Assembly (NCBI GenBank): GCA_913053815.1
Contig: CAJXGK010000038.1
Coordinates: forward strand, 1 to 11,058
Origin: an uncultured Rhodanobacteraceae bacterium
GTDB lineage: Bacteria; Pseudomonadota; Gammaproteobacteria; Xanthomonadales; Rhodanobacteraceae
Length of the DNA: 11,058 nucleotides
Direction: 5' to 3'
The stretch's first letter is position 1. Each line of letters opens with the position of its first letter. The notes beneath the pieces are model-generated. The model saw only the letters and a program-made list of their open reading frames with translations. It was not told where the DNA came from and searched no databases. Below are positions 1-8,059 of the stretch, piece after piece. Position numbers and translations under genes: made by a program.

Positions 1-181
1 GATCAACACCGGCACGTTCCGGGCCGATGCGGGTGCAACCGTTGACACCACGCACAATCGGCGTATCGACCAACGTACCGTTCTATTAAGCCCGGTCGTA
101 CCGGTGCTGGTGTCATGTCAGCGTATAGAAGGTGTGGAGCAAAACCCGAAGGCCGCCAACAGCGCGGCGGCGAGACGGCAC

Positions 182-200
182 AGTACCCCCGCTGGGTACT
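182..200 (-). other. Short perfect inverted repeat downstream of ffh
   Basis: A 7-bp perfect stem (AGTACCC / GGGTACT) encloses a 5-nt loop and begins 25 nt beyond the ffh stop codon. The position suits a 3'-end structure of the ffh message. No T-rich tract follows on the minus strand, so it is not a typical intrinsic terminator. It could be an mRNA stability hairpin or chance. Confidence 0.3.
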
Positions 201-225
201 CACGCCGCTCATACCGCACGCATAG

Positions 226-1599
226 TTATCGTATGCCAGAAAGGCCTTTGCCACCCCGCTGCATGGAGCCTTGTAACTGCCGCATCATACCCTTACCCCC
301 ACCACGGGCCAGCTTCGACATCATCTTCTGCATCTGTTGATACTGCTTAAGTAAGCGATTGACTTCAGCCGGCTGAGTACCTGACCCCCGGGCAACCCGC
401 ACCTTGCGCGAGCCGTTGAGCAAGGCGGGATGCCGTCGCTCCTTGCGGGTCATCGAATTGATGATCGCAACCATTCGGTTCACTTCCTTATCATTGACTT
501 TCGATTTCACCTTCTCCGACAGTGACGAGACCCCGGGTAGCTTGTCCATCAACCCAGCCAAGCCTCCCATATTGAGCATTTGCTCCAACTGGTCTTTCAT
601 ATCGTTGAGATCAAAACGTTTGCCCTTGGCAACCTTGATCGCCAGTTGCCGGGCCTTGTCCTTGTCAACTTTCCGCTCGACTTCTTCGACCAGGCTAAGC
701 ACGTCGCCCATGCCGAGAATTCGCTGAGCAACGCGATCGGGATGAAACGGTTCCAGCGCATCGATTTTCTCTCCTGCACCCAGAAACTTGATCGGTTGAC
801 CGGTCACGTAGCGTACCGACAGCGCCGCCCCACCCCGTGCATCACCATCGACTTTGGTCAGTATCACCCCGGTAAGCGGCAACACCGCAGCAAAAGCCTT
901 AGCAGTATTCGCGGCATCCTGGCCGGTCATCGAATCGACGACAAACAGGGTTTCAACCGGATCGAGAACGCCGTGTAAGGCCTTGATTTCGTCCATCATA
1001 GCGATATCGACATGCAGGCGGCCAGCGGTGTCGACGATCAACACATCAGCCACTTCACGACGTGCTGCCTGCAGCGCCCCAAGGGCAATATCGACCGGTT
1101 TGTGGCTCGCATCAGATGGATGAAAATGCACCCCCGCCTGTTCGGCCAGAATGTGTAGCTGTTGGATCGCGGCCGGACGGTACACATCACAACTGACGAC
1201 GACGACCTTCTTCTTGAGACGTTCCTTGAGCAAATAGGCCAGCTTGGCCACCGTGGTGGTTTTACCCGCACCTTGTAGCCCTGCCATGAGCACTACCGCA
1301 GGCGGGCGTGCTGAAAGGTCGAGATCGGTATTGACCACCCCCATCAGGACCGTCAGCTCATCGCGTACAACCTTGATCAAAGCCTGGCCCGGAGTCAGAC
1401 TCTTGAGCACTTCCTGGCCCACCGCGCGTACTTTGACTCGCTCAATCAGTGCCTGCACGACCGGCAGGGACACATCCGCTTCAAGCAGGGCAATACGTAC
1501 TTCGCGCAAGCTGCTGCGGATGTTCTCCTCGGTAAGGCGTCCGCGACCGCGCAAACGATCCAGAGTCGTACCTAAGCGCTGACTAAGAGACTCGAACAT
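226..1599 (-). CDS. ffh: Signal recognition particle protein Ffh (SRP54 GTPase)
   Basis: Ffh binds 4.5S RNA and signal sequences emerging from the ribosome, and delivers nascent membrane proteins to the receptor FtsY at the inner membrane. The 457-residue product has the family's usual length and order: an N-terminal helical bundle (about 1-90), then the G domain with P-loop GLQGAGKTT (from residue 107), DTAGR (190-194), TKVDGDARGG (from 248) and the GxGEKxDALEPF segment. A methionine-rich M domain occupies about 327-457 and ends in a basic Gly/Met/Gln-rich tail. The ATG start at 1599 is chosen because MFESLSQRL is the normal family N-terminus and an AAGGA lies about 10 nt upstream. The gene is divergent from the YpjD-like gene. 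No lesions are visible. The gene is certain; nothing in the window shows its regulation beyond a weak promoter candidate. Confidence 0.97.
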   Translation of the reverse strand: MFESLSQRLGTTLDRLRGRGRLTEENIRSSLREVRIALLEADVSLPVVQALIERVKVRAVGQEVLKSLTPGQALIKVVRDELTVLMGVVNTDLDLSARPPAVVLMAGLQGAGKTTTVAKLAYLLKERLKKKVVVVSCDVYRPAAIQQLHILAEQAGVHFHPSDASHKPVDIALGALQAARREVADVLIVDTAGRLHVDIAMMDEIKALHGVLDPVETLFVVDSMTGQDAANTAKAFAAVLPLTGVILTKVDGDARGGAALSVRYVTGQPIKFLGAGEKIDALEPFHPDRVAQRILGMGDVLSLVEEVERKVDKDKARQLAIKVAKGKRFDLNDMKDQLEQMLNMGGLAGLMDKLPGVSSLSEKVKSKVNDKEVNRMVAIINSMTRKERRHPALLNGSRKVRVARGSGTQPAEVNRLLKQYQQMQKMMSKLARGGGKGMMRQLQGSMQRGGKGLSGIR

Positions 1600-1628
1600 G
1601 ATGAACTGATCCTTGATACCGGTGGTTC

Positions 1629-1634
1629 AGTATA
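1629..1634 (-). promoter_or_regulatory. Possible -10 element for ffh
   Basis: On the minus strand the hexamer TATACT lies 29 nt upstream of the ffh start codon, in the only AT-rich part of the 202-bp divergent gap. I could not find a well-spaced -35 box: TTGCCA upstream leaves only a 12-nt spacer. This is therefore a weak sigma-70 candidate. No convincing promoter was seen for the plus-strand gene in the same gap. Confidence 0.3.
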
Positions 1635-1801
1635 AATCACCCTCATTGGCAATGACCGAATCCTCGGGTAACAACCCACCCGGCCCGTGGTAACCGCTCG
1701 TCTCCGGCCCGCTTCGCAATGTTGGCGCGCCGGGTCGTCACCGGGTCGGGGGATTTCGTTTATCACTTGCACACCGCGGTAGCTATGCCACACTTTGCCT
1801 G

Positions 1802-2596
1802 ATGCCGTTCCTCCTTCCTCTATTCGCGATTGTTGCGTACCTGCTGGCCAGCGGCTGGATGGCGCGCGCCTTACTGACCCGGCGCACGGCCGTGCCCCTG
1901 GCGGCACTGGTTCTTGCAGGGTTGGCTGTCGTGGCCCATCTAGGAGAGATTCTTCTTGCCCACCGCGGGGCGCTGGATCTGCACTTTTTCGCCTCACTAT
2001 CGTTGATTGCCGCCGTCATGGCGGCCTTGACCCTGCTCGTGCATGGGCGCAAACCGGTTGCCGCACTCGGCGTCATCGTGTTTCCCCTCGCCGCTATCCT
2101 GCTGGCCGTGGACGTGTTTCTAGCCCCACCCACAATACCCACGCCGATGGATTGGCAGATCAAGCTGCATGTGACGCTGGCACTACTTAGCTATGCCCTA
2201 CTCTCGATCGCCGCGCTGCTCGCTCTGTTTTTGGCTTTTCAGGAACCCGCCCTACGCAACCGTCGATGGTCCAGGATCTTGCAAGCACTGCCACCGCTGA
2301 CCCTCACCGAATCGCTGATGTTCAAACTGATCGGCAGCGGTTTTGTCCTGCTCAGCCTCACTCTGCTGACGGGGGCTTTGTTCGTCCAGAATTTGTTTAC
2401 CCAACATCTGGTTCACAAAACCATACTATCGATTCTGTCGTGGCTGGTATTCGGGGCCTTGTTGTTCGGACGATGGCGCTATGGCTGGCGTGGGCGGCGG
2501 GCTATCGGGCTGACTCTGGCGGGCATGGGGGTGCTGGTGCTGGCCTTTTTTGGGTCCAAGTTTGTTCTAGAACTGCTATTACATCGCACTTGGTAA
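1802..2596 (+). CDS. ypjD: YpjD/CcsA-type inner-membrane protein (cytochrome c assembly family)
   Basis: The product is 264 residues and almost wholly hydrophobic, with about eight predicted membrane-spanning stretches separated by short basic loops. It belongs to the CcsA/CcmC-like family. The diagnostic C-terminal half shows HLVHKTILSILSW, then GWRGRRAIGLTLAG, then FGSKFVLELLL, closely matching the E. coli YpjD type. Family members are related to cytochrome c haem-handling proteins. The tryptophan-rich WWD motif of true haem exporters is not visible, and the role of the YpjD subgroup is poorly defined, so a function in c-type cytochrome assembly is only a family-level inference. Divergent adjacency to ffh is a common gammaproteobacterial arrangement and supports the call. 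The ATG at 1802 lacks a clear Shine-Dalgarno. The frame is open further upstream, but no better start was found. Confidence 0.85.
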   Translation: MPFLLPLFAIVAYLLASGWMARALLTRRTAVPLAALVLAGLAVVAHLGEILLAHRGALDLHFFASLSLIAAVMAALTLLVHGRKPVAALGVIVFPLAAILLAVDVFLAPPTIPTPMDWQIKLHVTLALLSYALLSIAALLALFLAFQEPALRNRRWSRILQALPPLTLTESLMFKLIGSGFVLLSLTLLTGALFVQNLFTQHLVHKTILSILSWLVFGALLFGRWRYGWRGRRAIGLTLAGMGVLVLAFFGSKFVLELLLHRTW

Positions 2597-2846
2597 CTGC
2601 CGATCCAAGCAGACCGGAACGCGGTGCAAAGCAAAGGACTTGCCTGCCAGAGAGAACACCCCGAAAAACCGTAGCGAGCAGTTCGAATGCCAGCTGCCCC
2701 ACAGTGAATCTTTGAGACCTATCAGGTAGACAGGCACGGAGTGAGTGAGGATGCAACGCAGCTATTGAGCCATACAGTAGGTTTATAGAGGTGCCCCAGA
2801 GTAGACTCACGCAGAATCCGCTGCGGTACAGGACGCTGGAACGCCC

Positions 2847-3215
2847 GTGAACACATCTCAGCCACACTTGGAACGCCGCCGCTTTCAGCGCGTAATACTG
2901 GAAGGGTCGGCGCGTATTTATACGCAACAGCAATCGTGGCCCAGCCGGCTCCTGGACATATCGCTGAAAGGCTTACTGGTATCGCACCCTCAGGATTGCC
3001 AGGCCGACACCCAAGCATGCTATCGAATAGACCTGCGGGTACATGACGGCATCGTGGTCAGTATGGGGGCTACGCTGACCCGCTTCGACGATCAATGCCT
3101 GGTCTTTTCCTGGAATCATATCGATCTGGATAGCTTCAGCCGTCTCAAGCGCCTGATTGAGCTGCATAGCAGCCACCCGGATCTACTTAATCGCGAACTC
3201 AGCATGCTGGGGTAG
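2847..3215 (+). CDS. PilZ-domain c-di-GMP receptor, MapZ (PA4608)-like
   Basis: This is a small single-domain PilZ protein of 122 residues. Both ligand-binding signatures are present: the RxxxR arginines (R11 and R15, in ERRRFQR) and DxSxxG (D37, S39, G42, in LDISLKG). These predict cyclic di-GMP binding. From memory, the sequence resembles P. aeruginosa PA4608/MapZ along its length, including a PQD segment after the DxSxxG strand and a C-terminal HIDLDS helix leading to a leucine-rich ending. PA4608 also neighbours radA. MapZ binds the chemotaxis methyltransferase CheR1 when loaded with c-di-GMP. No chemotaxis genes lie here, so the partner is inferred only. The start at 2847 is a GTG/ATG choice: the ATG reading MNTSQPHLERRR puts the RxxxR motif at the usual distance from the N-terminus. 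It is convergent with radA (29-bp gap, no obvious terminator). Confidence 0.9.
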   Translation: MNTSQPHLERRRFQRVILEGSARIYTQQQSWPSRLLDISLKGLLVSHPQDCQADTQACYRIDLRVHDGIVVSMGATLTRFDDQCLVFSWNHIDLDSFSRLKRLIELHSSHPDLLNRELSMLG

Positions 3216-3244
3216 CGCAACGACCGCGGGATTCTTACCGCAAC

Positions 3245-4621
3245 TCAGAGTAGCGTCTCCAGCGCATCCGCCAGGCGATCGACAGCCAGCACTTCGAGTG
3301 ACCCGAAGCGGGCCTTTTTAGGCGCATTGCCACGCGGGACGATGGCGCGAACAAACCCATGGGTGGCGGCTTCCTTGAGCCGTTCCTCGCCATTCGGTAC
3401 AGGGCGGATCTCACCCGACAGGCCGACCTCGCCGAAGACGACCGTTTTATCTCTCAAGGGTCGGTCGCGTAGGGACGATAGCACCGCCAACAGCACCGGC
3501 AGGTCGGCGGCGGTTTCCTGCACCCGGATGCCTCCAACGACATTGATGAATACGTCCTGGTCATAAACACTCACCCCTCCATGCCGATGCAATACTGCCA
3601 GCAACATCGCCAGGCGGTTCTGCTCAAGCCCCAATAGCACGCGCCGGGGATTGGCCAGCGGCGAGGTGTCCACCAGTGCCTGCACCTCGACGAGCAGCGG
3701 TCGGGTTCCTTCACGGGTCACCATGATGGCGCTGCCCGAAGTCGGCCCGGTATGACTGGACAAGAAAATTGCCGATGGATTGGGGACTTCACGCAGACCT
3801 TTGTCGCTCATCGCAAAAACGCCCAGTTCATTGACCGCACCAAAGCGATTCTTGAAGGCCCGCAGAACCCGGAAACGGCTGCCGCTATCACCTTCGAAAT
3901 ACAACACCGCATCCACCATGTGTTCGAGCACCCGGGGCCCCGCAATGCCTCCTTCCTTGGTAACGTGCCCGACCAAAACAATGCAGGTGCCCGTTTCTTT
4001 GGCAAAACGGGTGAGCTGCGCCGCCGTCTCCCGAACCTGGCTCATGGAACCAGGAGCCGCTGTTAATTGTTCCGTCCACAGGGTCTGGATGGAATCCACC
4101 ACCAGTGCTTTAGGCTGGGCCTGAATGGCCTGCTCAAGAATACGCTCGATACAGGTCTCAGCCAGTCCATGCAGAGGCCCCATGGTCAATCCCAGTCTGC
4201 GGCCCCGCGCCGCTACCTGGCCGAGCGACTCCTCACCGGTCACATAGAGTCCGGGTAAGCGGTCGCCCAGTGCTCCCAGCATCTGCAACAACAGTGTGGA
4301 CTTGCCAATGCCGGGATCGCCCCCCACCAGCACCACTGAACCTTGTACCAGTCCGCCGCCGAGCACCCGATCCAGCTCAGCAATACCGGTCAAGGTACGT
4401 GGATTCTCATAGGTGGCGACCTCGGTCAAGGCATGTATCCCTGCCGTACCGGCTGCGGTACCGGTGTAGCCGGAGCGACGCTTACTTGAGGTCGCTCGGG
4501 CTGGTTTCAGCACGATCTCGGCCAACGTATTCCAGACCCCACACTCGGAACATTGGCCCTGCCATTTGTTATGTTCAGCACCACAATCGGTACACACGTA
4601 GGCAATCTGACGTTTCGACAT
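3245..4621 (-). CDS. radA: DNA repair protein RadA (RecA-like, Lon-like C-terminus)
   Basis: RadA (Sms) is a hexameric DnaB/RecA-like ATPase that drives branch migration and helps process recombination intermediates. All diagnostic parts are present in 458 residues: an N-terminal C4 zinc finger (Cys10, 13, 24, 27), Walker A GGDPGIGKST (100-109), Walker B around LVVDSIQT (173-180), the RadA-specific KNRFG motif (257-261), and a C-terminal Lon-protease-like domain lacking the protease active site. The ATG at 4621 has only a weak upstream G-rich sequence. It starts 17 nt after the stop codon of the decayed patatin gene and runs in the same direction, so its transcription may have depended on that operon or on a promoter within the pseudogene. 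No lesions are visible. Confidence 0.97.
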   Translation of the reverse strand: MSKRQIAYVCTDCGAEHNKWQGQCSECGVWNTLAEIVLKPARATSSKRRSGYTGTAAGTAGIHALTEVATYENPRTLTGIAELDRVLGGGLVQGSVVLVGGDPGIGKSTLLLQMLGALGDRLPGLYVTGEESLGQVAARGRRLGLTMGPLHGLAETCIERILEQAIQAQPKALVVDSIQTLWTEQLTAAPGSMSQVRETAAQLTRFAKETGTCIVLVGHVTKEGGIAGPRVLEHMVDAVLYFEGDSGSRFRVLRAFKNRFGAVNELGVFAMSDKGLREVPNPSAIFLSSHTGPTSGSAIMVTREGTRPLLVEVQALVDTSPLANPRRVLLGLEQNRLAMLLAVLHRHGGVSVYDQDVFINVVGGIRVQETAADLPVLLAVLSSLRDRPLRDKTVVFGEVGLSGEIRPVPNGEERLKEAATHGFVRAIVPRGNAPKKARFGSLEVLAVDRLADALETLL

Positions 4622-4638
4622 GATGGAGGCGGCCCCGG

Positions 4639-5908
4639 CTACGACAATTGCCCAAGTTTAGCAATCACCGGCTGCCCGGGTTCAAAACCCCATGACGCGC
4701 CGACTGGATCGTGCCGATGCAGATTATGAGTCACGAACGGCTGCTCTGCGCTGGGCAAGACAAACCAGTCCAGATGGCTCAGGGTTCGCTCAAGATCAGT
4801 TCGACCGCTACGCCCATGGCTCCGTATACTACCGCGGCCAAACTGATCACCCTTGACCGCGCCGTCAAAAGCCTGGTCCTGATAGATAAGGGGCACGATG
4901 TTGTAATGCTTGTCGACAGATACCGCAGCAATCTCCCGGCATAATCCATCACGCTACCCCGGCGGGATCTGTTCAAGCACGGCGTGCATGATAGCTCGTG
5001 GTTCGTGGGCGTGCCTGCGGGGATCGGTCAGCGCCCGGGTACGGCTGGAATAGCGGATATCCTTCGCCCGCTCCGGTACCTTCACCAGGCTCCCGGGTAC
5101 CTAACTCCGGGCACTCCACAGATCCACCTGAAAAACCAGGGGGTGCTGGTGCGGATGCCCCCATCCCAAAACCAGTCGTCACCGATACGCACCGCCGGAA
5201 ACCCTGGTGGCAAGGCCCCAGAAGCCATGAAATGCTCGGGCGTTAGTGGCTGTCGGGTGTTGTCAAAATACTCGAAATTACCGTTACGCACATTGACTGC
5301 ACCGATCGATACACGCATGTCTCTCGAATTAATGCGCTCAAAATCAGCCAGTTTCAGCAACGTTTTACACAGTGGCGAGGGGTCGTAATAGCTGGCTCTT
5401 TCCGGTTATTGGGAAATCGACGGGGGCCGCGGCTGAAAAAAACCTCGCGGCCCTTCCAGCAAAGTTCGACCGGCCTGAATCGAAGCCATCCACGGCTATG
5501 CGGCTTCGGGTATCCAGCTGACCCATGGCTCCTGCTCCCAAGGTGATCGCGGCAATAAGGGGGGGCATGATGCACTGCCAGAAACGGTGCAGCCGGCACT
5601 CGATCCTTGGCTGGATTGCCAGCAATCAAGGCGCACTGGATGGCCCCGCTGGAAATACCTGCCACCCAGGTCGGTTCGATCCCCATCTGGCTCAAACCTG
5701 CCACGACCCCGGCTTGATAAGCACCGAGCGCTCCACCTCCCTGCAGCACCCATGCCACTTGGTTGTAGGCGCGCAGTTGCTGGTGAACCGCTTGAATATC
5801 CATACTGGATGCCGTGGGTGGGCCCGCATCTTGCGCGGCGGGCGGCACAGTAACTCCAGACTGGGGGTGGATCGGACTTGGGGACTTCTTGGAACCTGGA
5901 CCGATCAT
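4639..5908 (-). pseudogene. patD: Decayed patatin-like phospholipase (PatD-type, DUF3734 family)
   Basis: Fragments in three reading frames form one patatin-like acyl hydrolase with the C-terminal DUF3734 region. The N-terminal part reads intact: GGGALG oxyanion loop (57-62) and nucleophile elbow GISSG with Ser86. The catalytic Asp motif FWDGG survives in a later fragment. Lesions, 5' to 3' on the minus strand: (1) an extra C near 5595, whose removal restores DRVRLHRFW; (2) a further +1 shift between about 5487 and 5505; (3) an in-frame TAA at 5406-5408, just before ERASYYDPSPL; (4) a frame-changing deletion near 5140, where STP joins directly to LVFQVDLWSAR, missing roughly a dozen residues expected from memory of the family; (5) TAG at 5101-5103; (6) TAG at 4954-4956. 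The C-terminal portion (KHYNIV..., DLERTLSH..., ending near THNLHRHD) is recognisable to 4639. The start codon still has a GGAGG overlapping the bdhA stop. Six lesions beside clean neighbours argue for true decay, not sequencing error. Confidence 0.9.
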
Positions 5909-5911
5909 GAA

Positions 5912-5917
5912 GCCTCC
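5912..5917 (-). promoter_or_regulatory. Ribosome binding site of the patD pseudogene
   Basis: On the minus strand a GAGGAGG-type Shine-Dalgarno overlaps the bdhA TGA stop and precedes the ATG of the patatin pseudogene by a few bases. It shows that the two genes were translationally linked in the ancestor and that the decayed gene probably still initiates translation of an N-terminal peptide. Confidence 0.65.
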
Positions 5918-6718
5918 TCAGCCCATGTACCAACCATGGCTGACTACCAATGACTGCCCAGTCAAGGCGGCACTGGGAAATGCAGCCAGCAACAGAGCCA
6001 GGTTGGCGACGTCCTCGACGGTGGTGAACTCGGCATCGACCGTGTCTTTGAGCATCACGTTGCGGATCACCTCCTGCTCACTGATCTGTAGTTTTCTGGC
6101 CTGTTCAGGGATTTGTTTTTCTACCAGCGGAGTCCGTACAAAACCCGGACAGATCACATGGCTGCGCACCCCTTTCGGGCCGCCTTCCTTAGCCAGAACC
6201 CGGGCCAGCCCCAATAATCCGTGTTTGGCCGCAACATAGGCACTTTTCAGTTTCGAAGCCTCATGTGAATGTACTGAACCCATGTAAATGACCACCCCGC
6301 CACGATGCTCTGCGTACATGCTTTTCAGGGCCGCTTTGGTGGTTAGAAAAGCTCCATCCATGTGGATTGCCAGCATTTTTTTCCAGTCGGAAAAGTTGTA
6401 GGTCTCGATGGGATTGACGATCTGGATACCCGCGTTGGAAACCAGTATGTCGATCGGCCCCAATGCCCCCACCACTCTATCCGTGGCGGTATTAACCGAG
6501 GTTTCATCGGTCACATCCATGGACACCCCCATGGCCTTGCCACCGGCGGCATTGATCGCCTTGGCAACCACCTCGGCACCGGCCTCATTCAAGTCGGCAA
6601 TCGCTACACCGGCACCGGCCCGGGCATATGCTTCGGCGATGGCCCGGCCAATGCCACTGGCCGCCCCGGTAATGATCGCAGTCTTACCGCTCAAGTTAAA
6701 TTGCATGTTGCCACTCAT
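5918..6718 (-). CDS. bdhA: D-3-hydroxybutyrate dehydrogenase (SDR family)
   Basis: BdhA interconverts (R)-3-hydroxybutyrate and acetoacetate with NAD(H) in the cytosol, a step in use of polyhydroxybutyrate or external ketone bodies. The 266-residue product is a classical short-chain dehydrogenase: TGAASGIG coenzyme loop (17-24), NAG (95-97), catalytic Ser148 and Tyr161-x-x-x-Lys165 (YVAAK). The SVH segment after the catalytic serine, [10 protein letters not shown] and the C-terminal [11 protein letters not shown] are typical of 3-hydroxybutyrate dehydrogenases rather than of generic SDRs such as FabG. I chose the ATG at 6718 because a GAGGA lies 7 nt upstream and the family N-terminus begins there; an upstream in-frame start at 6799 would add 27 atypical residues. 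It is followed 9 nt later by the broken patatin gene, the bdhA-patD arrangement known from Legionella pneumophila. No PHB synthase or depolymerase is in view. Confidence 0.92.
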   Translation of the reverse strand: MSGNMQFNLSGKTAIITGAASGIGRAIAEAYARAGAGVAIADLNEAGAEVVAKAINAAGGKAMGVSMDVTDETSVNTATDRVVGALGPIDILVSNAGIQIVNPIETYNFSDWKKMLAIHMDGAFLTTKAALKSMYAEHRGGVVIYMGSVHSHEASKLKSAYVAAKHGLLGLARVLAKEGGPKGVRSHVICPGFVRTPLVEKQIPEQARKLQISEQEVIRNVMLKDTVDAEFTTVEDVANLALLLAAFPSAALTGQSLVVSHGWYMG

Positions 6719-6760
6719 GGTTATTTCCTCATTCCGTATTGCGGTGACGGGATGCCGGCT

Positions 6761-6777
6761 GCCGCCGGTCAGGCGGC
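6761..6777 (-). other. GC-rich hairpin in the bdhA leader region
   Basis: GCCGCC and GGCGGC form a perfect 6-bp stem with a 5-nt loop, 42 nt upstream of the bdhA start. It has no T-run and is not a standard terminator. It could be a leader structure or chance in GC-rich DNA. The rest of the 252-bp alr-bdhA gap shows no gene and no convincing promoter. Confidence 0.25.
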
Positions 6778-6970
6778 GAGTGAGATCACCGGGGTCCACC
6801 TACCCCATACCCAGGGGCTGATCGGCCAACCGCTGCGCGCCGGTATCGGCACAACAGATCGGCGGTCCATCATTGGGTGCCGCATCGCAACCTAAAGTTC
6901 GCTACCACACCCACTTTGATTCAGAACACGTTTAGAAACTCGGCGCCATCGACCCCACACCCAACCGCCG

Positions 6971-8059
6971 TCAACCCGTAACGTCCGCCTCAACCACCAG
7001 CACCCTCCGAGTGATTCCACAAGTCAGTTCATAGGCGATGCTACCTGCTTGCTCGGCAATCCGCTCAACGGGAAGCTCAGGACCCCACAAGAGTACTTCG
7101 TCACCGACGCGGGCATCCGGTGTAGTGCGAAGGTCCAAAGTAATCAAATCCATGGACACCCGGCCAATCAGGGGTACCTCGACACCGGCAACCCGTACCG
7201 GCGTGCCACTAGGTGCCGCTCGCGGATAACCATCCCCATAGCCGATCGCCGCCACCCCGACCGGCATGTCCTCAGGACAAACCCAGGTTGCCGCGTAACC
7301 GATGCGCTCGCCCTTGTGGATCCGGTTTACCGCAATCAGCCGGGTATGCAAGCGCATTGCCGGGTGAAACCCATACTCGCTACCCGTATGACCTGCGACC
7401 ACGGACAGTCCGTACAACAATCCACCAATCCGCAGCCAACCCTTGCAGGCCGCCGGCCAGCCCAGGAACGCCGCCGAATTGGCCAGCGACTGCTCTACCG
7501 ACCTCATCCCGGCTACCTGCATGAAGGTATCGATCTGCTGCGGAGTAAGGGGATTGTGGAATTCATCTGCCGCTGCAAAATGTGTGCATACCACGATCTC
7601 CGGGTGCACACTCGACATGGCTTGCAACTGCCGGTATGCCGACTGAGCCTGCTCGGGTAGAAAGCCGAGTCGGTGCATGCCGGTGTCGATCTTCAACCAT
7701 ACCCGCAATTGCGGGGTACCCCGGTCTTCCTGAAGCCAGGCCAACTGCTGCGGATGATGGATGACGGCGTCCAGCCCAAGGCGGTGCATCTCACTCAAAT
7801 CTGCGGGGTTATCCGGCCCAGAGAGCACCACGATGCGATTGCGATGCCCCGCCGCACGCAAGCGCAGGCCATCGGCAATCGCCGCGACTCCGAAGGCATC
7901 GGCAGCAGCGAGAGCACGAGCCACCCGTTCCAAACCATGACCATAGCCATCCGCCTTGACGACCGCCATCACCCGTATTTCGGGGGCCAACTCACGTATA
8001 CGAGCAAGATTACCGCGCAGCGCCTGGAGATCGATCCTGGCCACCGCCATCCGGCTCAC
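6971..8059 (-). CDS. alr: Alanine racemase (PLP-dependent)
   Basis: Alr converts L-alanine to D-alanine for peptidoglycan precursors in the cytosol. The 362-residue product has the fold-type III barrel with the PLP lysine Lys35 in AVVKADGYGHG, the second catalytic base Tyr255 in RIGYAATW, the KIDTGMHRLG strand, the THFAAADE and NSAAFL segments, GRVSMD near residue 300, and the closing YELTCGITRRV motif. The GTG at 8059 overlaps the dnaB TGA (GTGA), with GAGGG about 10 nt upstream, so translational coupling to dnaB is likely. An ATG at 8050 (MAVARIDL) is an alternative start that would shorten the protein by three residues. Downstream there is no clear terminator. The dnaB-alr order is common in gammaproteobacteria. 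Confidence 0.95.
   Translation of the reverse strand: MSRMAVARIDLQALRGNLARIRELAPEIRVMAVVKADGYGHGLERVARALAAADAFGVAAIADGLRLRAAGHRNRIVVLSGPDNPADLSEMHRLGLDAVIHHPQQLAWLQEDRGTPQLRVWLKIDTGMHRLGFLPEQAQSAYRQLQAMSSVHPEIVVCTHFAAADEFHNPLTPQQIDTFMQVAGMRSVEQSLANSAAFLGWPAACKGWLRIGGLLYGLSVVAGHTGSEYGFHPAMRLHTRLIAVNRIHKGERIGYAATWVCPEDMPVGVAAIGYGDGYPRAAPSGTPVRVAGVEVPLIGRVSMDLITLDLRTTPDARVGDEVLLWGPELPVERIAEQAGSIAYELTCGITRRVLVVEADVTG

Noticed and set aside
3..254. 83-codon minus-strand open frame at the left edge overlapping the ffh 3' end
   Set aside because: It overlaps ffh and is Cys/Arg/Pro-rich in the manner of a shadow frame; no homology recognised.
1667..1694. Two GGTAAC direct repeats 22 bp apart in the ffh / YpjD-like divergent gap
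   Set aside because: Six-base repeats at this spacing are expected by chance; no extension or symmetry supports an operator.
2672..2700. GTTCGAATGC looks like a tRNA or tmRNA T-loop
   Set aside because: Flanking bases do not form the 5-bp T stem, and no acceptor, D or anticodon arms can be built around it.
2502..2933. 143-codon minus-strand open frame spanning the gap between the YpjD-like gene and the PilZ gene
   Set aside because: It overlaps two well-supported plus-strand genes at both ends, is rich in Arg/Cys/Ser like an antisense shadow, and resembles no family I know.
4676..4692. GGGTT-CAA-AACCC hairpin near the end of the patatin pseudogene as a terminator
   Set aside because: Only 5 bp, lies within the pseudogene's coding remnant, and has no T-run; probably chance.
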